The position numbers and the translations under genes are program-made. From positions 1-33,078 of the forward strand of contig CAZDHT010000028.1 in NCBI GenBank assembly GCA_964505325.1: a stretch of 33,078 nt of DNA, written 5' to 3'. Below are positions 8,057-15,477 of this stretch, in pieces. Below the pieces are notes generated by a model. That model was not told the DNA's origin. It made no database searches and saw only the letters and a program-made list of their open reading frames with translations. This DNA comes from CAZDHT01 sp964505325. Its GTDB lineage: Bacteria > Planctomycetota > PUPC01. How positions within the stretch are numbered: the stretch's first letter is position 1; each line of letters starts with the position of its first letter.

Positions 8057-8145
8057 TGGTGCCGAGGGCGGGAGTCGAACCCGCACCCCCTAAGAAGGGG
8101 ACTAGGCCCTCAACCTAGCATGTCTGCCAGTTCCATCACCTCGGC
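8057..8145 (-). tRNA. tRNA-Leu (anticodon GAG), CCA encoded
   Basis: On the minus strand the acceptor strand GCCGAGG pairs with CCTCGGC, followed by discriminator A and an encoded CCA (8059-8057). The anticodon arm is CTAGG-TTGAGGG-CCTAG, giving anticodon GAG, which reads CUC and CUU. There is a long class II variable arm with a CCCC/GGGG stem, and a T arm GCGGG-TTCGACT-CCCGC. The gene is intact, so a past integration at its 3' end restored the sequence or left it untouched. Confidence 0.95.
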
Positions 8146-8553
8146 ATACGCGTGCAACCATGTGCGTGTCAACGACTTGCATTCTAGCAAGTGCCTCGCC
8201 CAATGCAAGGGAATTCGTAACACTTCAGCACACTTCAGCTATTTGAAGCGTTGCGGTGCAAAAGGTGTCAGGCCCCTTTTTCGGAGCATAATTGAGGATC
8301 AGATCGTACCGTGTCGCCCGAAAAAGGGTCCTGACACCTTTTCCCACACACCGCGCGCACAATACGCGCACACAGGGCGCGTTCTTGCTCGGCGCGATAC
8401 CGTTCCGCGGCCAGCACTGCCTGGGCGGTGTGCCTGTCCGAGAGAGGATGTTGGTGGCCGCGCGTCACGCTGGGACCGTGTGGCGCAGCAGTTTAGCGGC
8501 CAGCGCGGCGTCGGCGGGTCCCGCAAACGCAACGGACAGCAGCGCTTCCGCGC
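8146..8553. other. Intergenic stretch between tRNA-Leu and the giant propeller gene
   Basis: About 400 bases with no credible gene. It holds a 10-base near-duplicate (CACTTCAGCA/CACTTCAGCT at 8221-8240), a small hairpin CTTCAGC/ATTTGAAG beside it, and the 25-nt inverted repeat at 8260-8342. Minus-strand frames through 8350-8530 are open but carry no recognisable motif. Confidence 0.6.
8260..8342. repeat. 25-nt inverted repeat with 33-nt spacer (dispersed palindromic element)
   Basis: The left arm at 8260-8284 begins AAAAGGTGTCAGG and ends CCCCTTTTTCGG. The right arm at 8318-8342 is its reverse complement at 24 of 25 positions (it contains AAAAAGGGTCCTGACACC). The transcript would form a very stable long hairpin. 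A related single arm occurs at 21909-21932 in the leader of the carB half gene, so this looks like a dispersed family rather than a local terminator. From memory, GGTGTCAGG-type palindromes are frequent between genes in planctomycete-like genomes and resemble REP/RAYT or MITE-type elements; no transposase is visible here. Confidence 0.85.
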
Positions 8554-11500
8554 CTACATGCTCAGGCTGTCTTTGCTCAGCAGAACCACGCGCCCGTGCT
8601 GCACAGTGGCCGAAACCCGACCGTGGACGCCGAACGGTCCCACGCCCTTCTTCCGGAGCGTGTAGAGCCGGCCGCCCGTCTTCAGATCGAACACCTGTAC
8701 TTCGAACCGCTGGCGGTCCTGCACCATGACCGCAGCGTGGCCGCCGTAGTTCCGGGCGATCAGGCGGACGACGGGCCGGGCGTCGTATCCCGTGGCCAGC
8801 GTTCGGAAGAGGCGGCGGCCCGTCTTGCAGTCACGCCCGACGAAGTAGAACCCCTGCCCCGGATAGACGCCGATGCCGTAGATGCGCCCGTTGTCGATGA
8901 ACATGGAGTGCATCGGCTGCGGTGAATGTGTGTCCTTCGGGGCCGTGTGCCACAGCACGCGGCCCGTCCGGCTCGACAACATGTAGATCGCCTTCTGGTC
9001 GTAGTCCTCCTTGAGCACGGCGAAATAATCCCCCTTGAGCGCGAAGCGCAAGGCCGGCAGCCGGGTGAGGTCGTTGTTGTCGATCAGTCGCTTCCACACC
9101 ACCCGGCGCGTCTCGATGTCGAGCATGACGTAGTACCAGCCGTCCGAGACGACGAGCTGTTTGCCGTTGTGGGCGGCGGGCAGCGTCCGCGGCCCGCCGT
9201 CGATCAGCGGGTGCGCGTCGTGCAGCAGCAGGTCGGGCAGCTCGAGCCGTCCGATCAGCTCGCCCGTGGCCCGATAGCGCACGGTGACGTTGAAGGGCAT
9301 CTTGCGCACACTCACCAGCCGGTCGCCGTGGAAGTAGGACGGGATGTAGAGGTCGCCGCGCTCCTTGACCTGCCAAGCGACCTCGCCGGCCGGGCTCGAG
9401 GCGGGGATGTACAGCGCGATGGTCTCGGCCTTGCCTGTCAGGATCAGCAGGTCGCCGTTCATTATCGCCCGCTTGATCTCGAAGTCGAACGGTGCGCGAT
9501 AGCGCCAGCGTAGCGCCGCTGTGTTGATGTCATACGCGAGCACGTCGTAGAGGCCGTGCACGACCAGGATGTCGCCGTGCGCGAACGCGTGGAAGAAGCC
9601 GGGCTCCTGGCCCGTGCCCTTGAGGCGGATAAGCTTCCGTTTCGTCCAAGCCGGCTTGCCGGTGCGGAGATCGAAGCAGTTGAGGAGGAACTTGTTGTCG
9701 AGCCGCTTGCGCACGCGTCCGCCCAGAACGAGGAGTTGCGGATGACGCGAGCGATCGCCGCGGCGTTCGAGTACCAGCCAGTTGATGCCTTCGGGGTCCG
9801 CCAGGTCCGCCTCCCGCGCGGCCTGGGGCAGCGTGACCGGTTTGGCTGCGGCCGCTGTGTCGGGCGCCGTGACGCGCGCCCGGTGGGCCTCTGGGACCTT
9901 CAGGCCGCTAACGCGCGCCAGGTCGGCGAGCGCCCACAGCCGCTTGCGGCCGGCCTCGTCGTTCTGTTCCCCCGCAGCGGCAAAGAGCTCATCCAGCACT
10001 TTCTGCGCCGCGGCCGTGCCGGGGAACTCCCGCATCCGGTAGAGCTTGTCCTCCGCACCGCCCCGCGCGAGGGCATCAGATGCCGTGCGGTCGAAGGCCG
10101 CGGCGAAGTCCGTGTGCAGCGTTCGCAGCCGCATTAGCCGCGCCGCGGCCAGCTCGCCCGCCCGCACGGTCAGCGGCTTCGGCAACGGCGACACCGTGCT
10201 GAAGTAGAGCGGCAAGCTCTTCCGAGACAGGGCCAGGCTGCGCGTCATCTCCGCGGAGTAGAAGGGATTCTTCGTGAGGTCTTCGGCCTTGTCGATGACT
10301 TCGCTGGCAGCTCTGAGGACGCGCTGCACGTCGGCCATGGTGACGGGCGCCACGGGATACTCGTGATGGCCGTAGGTGCTGACGATGCTGCGGAGGCACC
10401 GGGCGGCGGCGGCGAGCTGGCCCTGCCGCTCGTAGGCATCGGCCAGCGCGAAAAGCGTCTCGATCTCCTCGGCCAGGGTGCTCCCCGTGCGGCTCATCCC
10501 CAGACCGTTCGCCAGCTCCAGTTCCCTTTGCCCGGCGCGGACGGCGCTGCGCGCCAGGCGCTTGTGCACGCGGAAGAGCTGTTGCTTGACCAGAGCGCGG
10601 AAATCGAGGTCTTCGGACGAAGCGCGAACGAGGCAGCGCTTGAGCAGCGCCGACGCCTGGTCGAGCTGGCTGTCCGCGAGCGCCAGCTCGGCGCGGGTGA
10701 AGTCGGCGTCGGGCTCAGTCCGCGGCGCGACCGCCTTCTTCACCGCGTCGCGGTCATAGATCATCGCCACGCGGCGCGGGGTCAAACGGACCTCGAACAG
10801 CACGCCGTGTCGCCGGAACGTCACCCGCGAGAAGGGCAGGAACGGCGGGTACCTGTTCTCGGGCGGCGTGTCGTTGATCACCTCCTTGCCGCTCTTGATC
10901 AGCCACTTGACGCGGCTGTCCTTGTGGGGCAGTTCCTCCAGCGCCCGGACCTCGGTGGGGCATCCGGTAGCGATCTGCCACGCGGCGAACGCCAGCAGTT
11001 CGCCGCTGTAGAACCGCCGCTTGTGGATGATCTTGCGCTCGTTCAGCGAGACGACACCGAGGTTCACGCAGTGCCCGAACAGCGGATAGCCGTAATAGAA
11101 GAAGCTGGTGACGTACAGGCGGCCGTCGGCGGTGAGAAACGGCCGGGCGGCAATCTCGTGCCACCAGCGGTGGTTCACGCCCAGGCCGACGGCGAAGCCG
11201 CGCCGGACGTACTCCCAGTACTTCATCACCGGCTGCGGGTCGTGCATCACCAGGTCGTCTGATCCCCACACCGTCCTGCCTGTCTTGGGATCGACCAACT
11301 GCACCGGGCGGGGGCCATAGTGGCCCCGGATCTTCCTGTTGCGGCCGGTGTAGACCAGAACCAGCTCGCCGCCGGGCAGAGAGCCCACCAGGTAGGCGGT
11401 GCCCGTGGTGTCCTTCGGCTTGCTCCACCGGGCCTTGCCGCTGCCGCGCTCGAGGCACAGCAGGAACGGGCTGTCGACCGGCAACACGTAGAGCTGCTCG

Positions 11501-13260
11501 GCAATGATGAGCGGCCGCTGGTTGTACCAGAACATCGGGTTGTGCGGGCGGAAGTAGACTTGGGAGTACTGCACCTTGTCGCCGCCCTTGCCGAACTGCC
11601 GCGTGGCATCGTGCACGCCGGAGTGATAGGGATACCGCATCAGCCATTTGATGCGGCCGGAGAGCGCGTCGAGCGCGGCAACAGCGCCCGCATTCGTGTT
11701 GTAGTAGACCGTGCCCTGATGGTAGAGCGGTGGCGAGAGGAAGCTCCGGATGCGGTTGCGGCGCTGCTCGGCAAAGCCGCCCGCAAACTTGCCCGGCGCC
11801 AGGCGGCAGATCGGCTTGCGCCAGCGCACGCGGCCGGTGGTGCTCTCGAACGCGATGACGCCATACTCCGAATCGGTGTGCGTCTCACCCTCGATATTGT
11901 CCAGGATGTAGCCGGCGAAGACGGTCATCGGGCCGCCGGCGGGCGCCGCCTCGAAGCGCATCCGCGCCTCTTCCGCCGTCGACGCGACCATCGGGCCATA
12001 CGCCCACTTGACTTGGCCGGTCACCTCGTCCAGCGCGACCAACGACGGTCCGCCGCTGGAGATGGTTGCGAAGACCAGGCCGTCCTGGACAAGGAGGTCT
12101 TCCTGCGGGTACATCCGCTCGCGCCAGTTCTGCCAGGTGGCGCGGCCGCCCAGGTCGTTGATCCAGCGCGGCTCGCCCGTCAGGATCGAGCGGCAGTAAA
12201 CGATGTTCTTGTGCCGGTAGATGACGCTGTTCTGCGTGACGACCGGTTGGGTGTAGACGAAGAAGTCGTGCCGCGAGCCAGGCAGCCGGACCTGCCACAC
12301 CGGCTCCCTGATGGCGAGCGGGTCATCGGTCGGCGGGAACAGCGTGTAATCATCGGCAGCGGCGTGCGGGGCACTGGCGCTCTGCGAATGGAACGGCGGC
12401 TTGTCGTGTCGGGCCGCTTCGGTCATTCGGCGCAGGTTGTCGAGTTGCGCCGGGGTCAGCGTCGTCTTCTGTTCGGGCCGCGCGAACGGCTCCGCCTCGG
12501 GCGCTCCGAGCATCTTGCGGCAGTAGTCGGCCGCCAGATTCAGCTCCGGCGTGCGCATCTCCGGCCGGGGGAAGAAGTTCCGGATGGTGGTGAAGCGCTC
12601 GAGCGCCGCGAGGTAGTGGCCGCTGTCGAGCGCCGCGTTGCCCAGTTCCGCGATGGCCTTGCTCCCATATGACGTGGCCAGCATGCGGTCCACGATCTCT
12701 GAGAGGCCGATGAGGGAGTGCTTCCGGCGCGCCTGTTCGAACGACTCTTTGGCGCGCGCGTCGTGCAGCATCCGGTAATGCGCCAAGTCCGTGCGAGGGA
12801 AATTGAGAATCCGGCGCTGGCAATATTGCGAGACGGGGACGAACACCCCGTATTTCGACACGCGGTAGAGCTGGTGCGGATACCTGTCGATGACGATCTG
12901 GTACATCTTCAGCGCGTCGCGGTGTCTCGCCTCCTGCTCCTTTTCGAGAGCCGCTTTGACCAGTGCGTTGGCCCGCGAGTCCTCGTGGATCATGTTCAGC
13001 GTGAAGAACGACGGCTCGGTCGAAAGCTCCATCCTCTTTACGGAGGGGAGGGTGACGTGTGCCAGAAAGCTGGGCACGTATCCCGCGTAGATGTCCTTGT
13101 AGGGATCCTTCGGCTTGGCGCGCCGCGGGGTCCCGCGAGCGGGTGACTTGGGCTCGGCCGCGGTTGCGTGGGGGGCGAAGCACAGCACGCAGGCGAGCGC
13201 AAGGAAGCGGAGCGGAGGTATGTGTATGTTCCGCCTTGGAGTCCTGATCGTCTGCTCCAA
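8554..13260 (-). CDS. Giant exported TPR plus double PQQ-like beta-propeller protein
   Basis: A 1568-residue protein. After a signal peptide (positively charged start TPRRNIHIPP, hydrophobic RFLALACVLCFAPHATAA) comes a helical TPR-like segment (about 85-245; EQEARHRDALKMYQIVIDRY, ALDSGHYLAALERF). Next is a first BamB/PQQ-type propeller (about 300-760) with blades such as LVALDEVTGQVKW, VIAFESTTGRVRW and VAALDALSGRIKW. A second helical region (about 860-1130) and a second propeller (about 1165-1568; YDINTAALRWRY, LDIETRRVVWKR, LSSRTGRVLWH) follow. Its role is unknown; such proteins are usually placed in the planctomycete periplasm as scaffolds or sensors, and no catalytic residues can be named. 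No ATG precedes the signal peptide: the frame is open only back to a TAG, and TTG at 13260-13258 is the only standard initiator that includes the whole signal. It is divergent from the metallophosphoesterase gene. Confidence 0.82.
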   Translation of the reverse strand: MEQTIRTPRRNIHIPPLRFLALACVLCFAPHATAAEPKSPARGTPRRAKPKDPYKDIYAGYVPSFLAHVTLPSVKRMELSTEPSFFTLNMIHEDSRANALVKAALEKEQEARHRDALKMYQIVIDRYPHQLYRVSKYGVFVPVSQYCQRRILNFPRTDLAHYRMLHDARAKESFEQARRKHSLIGLSEIVDRMLATSYGSKAIAELGNAALDSGHYLAALERFTTIRNFFPRPEMRTPELNLAADYCRKMLGAPEAEPFARPEQKTTLTPAQLDNLRRMTEAARHDKPPFHSQSASAPHAAADDYTLFPPTDDPLAIREPVWQVRLPGSRHDFFVYTQPVVTQNSVIYRHKNIVYCRSILTGEPRWINDLGGRATWQNWRERMYPQEDLLVQDGLVFATISSGGPSLVALDEVTGQVKWAYGPMVASTAEEARMRFEAAPAGGPMTVFAGYILDNIEGETHTDSEYGVIAFESTTGRVRWRKPICRLAPGKFAGGFAEQRRNRIRSFLSPPLYHQGTVYYNTNAGAVAALDALSGRIKWLMRYPYHSGVHDATRQFGKGGDKVQYSQVYFRPHNPMFWYNQRPLIIAEQLYVLPVDSPFLLCLERGSGKARWSKPKDTTGTAYLVGSLPGGELVLVYTGRNRKIRGHYGPRPVQLVDPKTGRTVWGSDDLVMHDPQPVMKYWEYVRRGFAVGLGVNHRWWHEIAARPFLTADGRLYVTSFFYYGYPLFGHCVNLGVVSLNERKIIHKRRFYSGELLAFAAWQIATGCPTEVRALEELPHKDSRVKWLIKSGKEVINDTPPENRYPPFLPFSRVTFRRHGVLFEVRLTPRRVAMIYDRDAVKKAVAPRTEPDADFTRAELALADSQLDQASALLKRCLVRASSEDLDFRALVKQQLFRVHKRLARSAVRAGQRELELANGLGMSRTGSTLAEEIETLFALADAYERQGQLAAAARCLRSIVSTYGHHEYPVAPVTMADVQRVLRAASEVIDKAEDLTKNPFYSAEMTRSLALSRKSLPLYFSTVSPLPKPLTVRAGELAAARLMRLRTLHTDFAAAFDRTASDALARGGAEDKLYRMREFPGTAAAQKVLDELFAAAGEQNDEAGRKRLWALADLARVSGLKVPEAHRARVTAPDTAAAAKPVTLPQAAREADLADPEGINWLVLERRGDRSRHPQLLVLGGRVRKRLDNKFLLNCFDLRTGKPAWTKRKLIRLKGTGQEPGFFHAFAHGDILVVHGLYDVLAYDINTAALRWRYRAPFDFEIKRAIMNGDLLILTGKAETIALYIPASSPAGEVAWQVKERGDLYIPSYFHGDRLVSVRKMPFNVTVRYRATGELIGRLELPDLLLHDAHPLIDGGPRTLPAAHNGKQLVVSDGWYYVMLDIETRRVVWKRLIDNNDLTRLPALRFALKGDYFAVLKEDYDQKAIYMLSSRTGRVLWHTAPKDTHSPQPMHSMFIDNGRIYGIGVYPGQGFYFVGRDCKTGRRLFRTLATGYDARPVVRLIARNYGGHAAVMVQDRQRFEVQVFDLKTGGRLYTLRKKGVGPFGVHGRVSATVQHGRVVLLSKDSLSM

Positions 13261-13290
13261 CCCGTGCCGGCTCTTCTAACCAACTGCGCC

Positions 13291-13319
13291 AGCTTACCAT
13301 GTTTCTTGCCGTTTTTCAA
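13291..13319 (-). promoter_or_regulatory. Weak promoter candidate for the giant propeller gene
   Basis: On the minus strand TTGAAA (13319-13314) is followed after 17 bases by TAAGCT (13296-13291). The -10 matches the consensus at only three positions, so this is tentative. Confidence 0.3.
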
Positions 13320-13365
13320 AGCCTGCCCCGCGGTATTTTGAGTACCCAAGCCGCAACACCGGGGG

Positions 13366-13371
13366 TATAAT
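13366..13371 (+). promoter_or_regulatory. Consensus -10 box TATAAT upstream of the metallophosphoesterase
   Basis: GGGGGTATAATTCC gives a perfect -10 about 53 bases before the chosen ATG. The -35 region (TACCCA at 17 bases) is poor, so activation by a regulator is possible. Confidence 0.5.
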
Positions 13372-13423
13372 TCCGGGACCTCTCCGAAGTCACGGCCCGC
13401 TGATGGAAACAGGGAACTGTCTG

Positions 13424-14350
13424 ATGGGACCGTGGGTGTTCGCGCACGTGGCCGACATACAGGTGGGCTCCCCGCGTTCCTTCCGGTTTGCGCCGGGGTG
13501 GAACGATAACTGGCAGACCGCCCGAAAGCAGATCATCGACGCTGATCCCGAGCTGCTGCTCATCGGCGGTGACCTCACCCGTGACGGCAATCTCCACCGG
13601 TACGAGTTGGAGGCAATCAAGAAGGATCTCGATGGACTGCCGTTCCCGTACCACGTAATCCCCGGAAACATGGACACGGGGAACAAGCACGCCCGCGTGT
13701 CCGGGCCGCCGCGAGAGGGGCGAGACACGGACGTTAACCTCAACATGACCTCCGAACAGCTCACGCAATTCGTGTCCATCTTCGGGCCGGCGCACTGGAG
13801 CTTCGTTCACAAGGACGTTCGCTTCTCCGGCTTGTGCGACATGCTCGCCGGCTCGGGCCTGCCGGAAGAGCATGAGCAGTGGGAGTGGCTGGACGCACTC
13901 GCCGCGCTGCCGCGCGAGAAGCACCACGTCTGGATAATGCACTCGCCGCTTTTTCTCGACGACCTGCACGAGCCGACCTGGGATATCCGCGACCCGGACG
14001 AATACATCTACTGGTATTTCAGCATCGATGAGCCGCACCGCAGCCGCCTATTCGAGATGTTCAAGGCCACGGGGGCCGACCTCGTCATCACCGGGCACAT
14101 TCATTGCCGAAAGGCGCACCTCGTCGACGGCATCCGGTTCGATCTGGCGCCTGCGACGTGTATGTCTCAGCTCGGGGATCACTGGCCGGACGGCGATCCG
14201 ACGCTCGGCTTCACCAAGTACGAGGTCACGGAGCAGGGCATCTGCGGCACGTTCGTGCCGCTCTCAGAGGTCTCGACCAGAAAGGGCTACGGCCCGGGCG
14301 GGCATCCTCCGCCGTCGGCCCGAGACTACTCCATCGCGTGGGAGAAGTAG
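13424..14350 (+). CDS. Calcineurin-like metallophosphoesterase
   Basis: A 308-residue dinuclear-metal phosphoesterase. The start ATG at 13424 has AGGGA eight bases upstream; an ATG 21 bases earlier lacks a ribosome site. Ligand motifs appear in the standard order: HVADIQ (D11, with Gln at 13 where most members have His), GGDLTRDG, GNMD (Asn ligand kept, the following His of GNHD replaced by Met), MHSPLF and GHIHCRK near residue 222. D-x-Q occurs in the ADPRibase-Mn and CSTP1-type branches of the superfamily. There is no signal peptide, so it acts in the cytoplasm; the substrate may be a nucleotide, a phospholipid head group or a protein phosphate. It is followed by the small ORF at 14393 and the esterase at 14503 in a probable operon. 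Confidence 0.88.
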   Translation: MGPWVFAHVADIQVGSPRSFRFAPGWNDNWQTARKQIIDADPELLLIGGDLTRDGNLHRYELEAIKKDLDGLPFPYHVIPGNMDTGNKHARVSGPPREGRDTDVNLNMTSEQLTQFVSIFGPAHWSFVHKDVRFSGLCDMLAGSGLPEEHEQWEWLDALAALPREKHHVWIMHSPLFLDDLHEPTWDIRDPDEYIYWYFSIDEPHRSRLFEMFKATGADLVITGHIHCRKAHLVDGIRFDLAPATCMSQLGDHWPDGDPTLGFTKYEVTEQGICGTFVPLSEVSTRKGYGPGGHPPPSARDYSIAWEK

Positions 14351-14392
14351 GCTACGAGGTCATGGGGACCTTCAGGTTTCGAGGGTGACAGG

Positions 14393-14497
14393 ATGGCGAA
14401 CCGCGAGAAGCGGCTCGACACGTGGAGTCGGCTGGGCCGACTGGCAGACGCGGACGCCAGACTGGGGGTTGCGGTCAAGGACCTCGCGAGGAACTAG
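14393..14497 (+). CDS. 34-residue ORF coupled to the esterase gene
   Basis: ATG at 14393 is preceded by GAGG with 8 bases spacing. The peptide begins MANREKRLDTWSRLG and continues RLADADARLGVAVKDLARN; it is highly charged and predicted helical. The stop (14495-14497) is five bases before the ATG of the esterase, so its translation would deliver ribosomes to that gene. The frame has coding-like composition, but there is no known homologue I recognise. It may be a translational-coupling leader, a small protein, or chance. Confidence 0.4.
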   Translation: MANREKRLDTWSRLGRLADADARLGVAVKDLARN

Positions 14498-14502
14498 CCA
14501 TT

Positions 14503-15315
14503 ATGGAAACTCGGTGGGACGTCGCGTACAGCAGCGAGTTCCGGGACCGGCGAACGCTGGACCTGTTTCTGCCAGAGACCAATGGGAACGGCTGCGGGAT
14601 TCTGTTCATCCACGGAGGCGGATGGTCGGCCGGCGATCTCCGCCAGTGGCATCCGCTGTGCGAGCATTTCTGCGAGCGTGGCTTCGTGTGCGCGTCGGCG
14701 GAGTACCGGCTCGTGCCGCATACCCGGTTCGAGGGCCAGATCGAGGACGTACGACTTGCAATGTGCTATGTGCGGAGGCACGCCGACGAGCTGGGTATTT
14801 CGCCCCGCAGGATCGCAGCGGCCGGCTCGTCGGCCGGCGGGCACCTGGCAGCCATGCTGGGGACTATCGCGCCGGACGATCCGCTGGGTGTGACGCAGGA
14901 GCTGGTCGTGCGAGACACTCGGCCCAACGCCGTGGTGTGCTACTGTCCGGTGGTGACCGTACACGAGTCGGACAAGCTGGCCGAGGCCCGGCTCGCGCTC
15001 ATGGGGACGAGGGAAGCCGAGGATCCCGAGCGCTACCGGGCGGCGTCTCCCATCGACCGGGTGACGGGGGCTGAGCCACCGTTCCTGTTCCTTCAGGGGG
15101 ACGCGGACGAGACGACGCCGCTCTCTGAGACTGCGGCGATGTCGGACAAGCTGCGCCGGCTCGGGGGGATCAGCGAGTTGGTCGTCCTGCCCGGTGTCGG
15201 ACACGGCTTCGGCTACGGGGTGACCACAGATGCGCAGCGCCGGTCGATTCGGCACATCGGCGCGTTCCTCGCGACGCACTTCCGGCTTCCGGGTCTTCTT
15301 GAGCGGCCTGCCTGA
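14503..15315 (+). CDS. Alpha/beta-hydrolase esterase (BD-FAE/acetylesterase type)
   Basis: A 270-residue serine esterase. It shows the oxyanion-hole HGGGW (37-41), a strand-turn region ASAEYRLVPH, the nucleophile elbow GSSAG (Ser110), an acid region FLQGDADETTP (Asp200 or Asp202) and the catalytic His in GVGHGFG (His234). The HGGG motif and length match the carbohydrate-esterase-like branch that removes acetyl or feruloyl groups from xylan and pectin. There is no signal peptide, so it is cytoplasmic and would act on imported oligosaccharides or on small esters. ATG at 14503 follows GAGGAA at moderate distance; earlier in-frame starts run through the small ORF and do not align with the family. 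Substrate unproven. Confidence 0.88.
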   Translation: METRWDVAYSSEFRDRRTLDLFLPETNGNGCGILFIHGGGWSAGDLRQWHPLCEHFCERGFVCASAEYRLVPHTRFEGQIEDVRLAMCYVRRHADELGISPRRIAAAGSSAGGHLAAMLGTIAPDDPLGVTQELVVRDTRPNAVVCYCPVVTVHESDKLAEARLALMGTREAEDPERYRAASPIDRVTGAEPPFLFLQGDADETTPLSETAAMSDKLRRLGGISELVVLPGVGHGFGYGVTTDAQRRSIRHIGAFLATHFRLPGLLERPA

Positions 15316-15381
15316 AGCGACATTGCCCGCGCTTCTTCTCGACTTCATCCCTTCCGTTGCCGGCCGCTGCTCAGAAAGTCC

Positions 15382-15409
15382 TTGAAAACGGCCCCGCCTC
15401 CCTTATTCT
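15382..15409 (+). promoter_or_regulatory. Promoter candidate for the large secreted protein gene
   Basis: TTGAAA (15382-15387), 16-base spacer, TATTCT (15404-15409), about 70 bases before the start codon. It overlaps a potential hairpin between CCCCGCC (15392-15398) and GGCGGGG (15425-15431). Confidence 0.45.
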
Positions 15410-15477
15410 TGTTGTATTGCCGCGGGCGGGGGTGTTGGGCGCCACGGGCACCGGCCAGATTGTGACGGGGTAGACCT

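Noticed and set aside
7919..8665. 248-codon plus-strand frame crossing the tRNA
   Set aside because: It translates the tRNA-Leu antisense (the familiar GRESNPHP-type artefact) and the inverted repeat; not a gene.
9000..12700. Plus- and minus-strand frames inside the giant propeller gene, up to 450 codons
   Set aside because: Shadows of the 1568-codon gene, which has clear repeat motifs throughout; the alternatives have none.
13275..13291. tRNA-like segment TGGCGCAGTTGGTTAGA on the minus strand before the propeller gene
   Set aside because: It matches a tRNA D-arm well, but I could not form an acceptor stem, anticodon arm or T arm around it; at most a tRNA fragment or chance.
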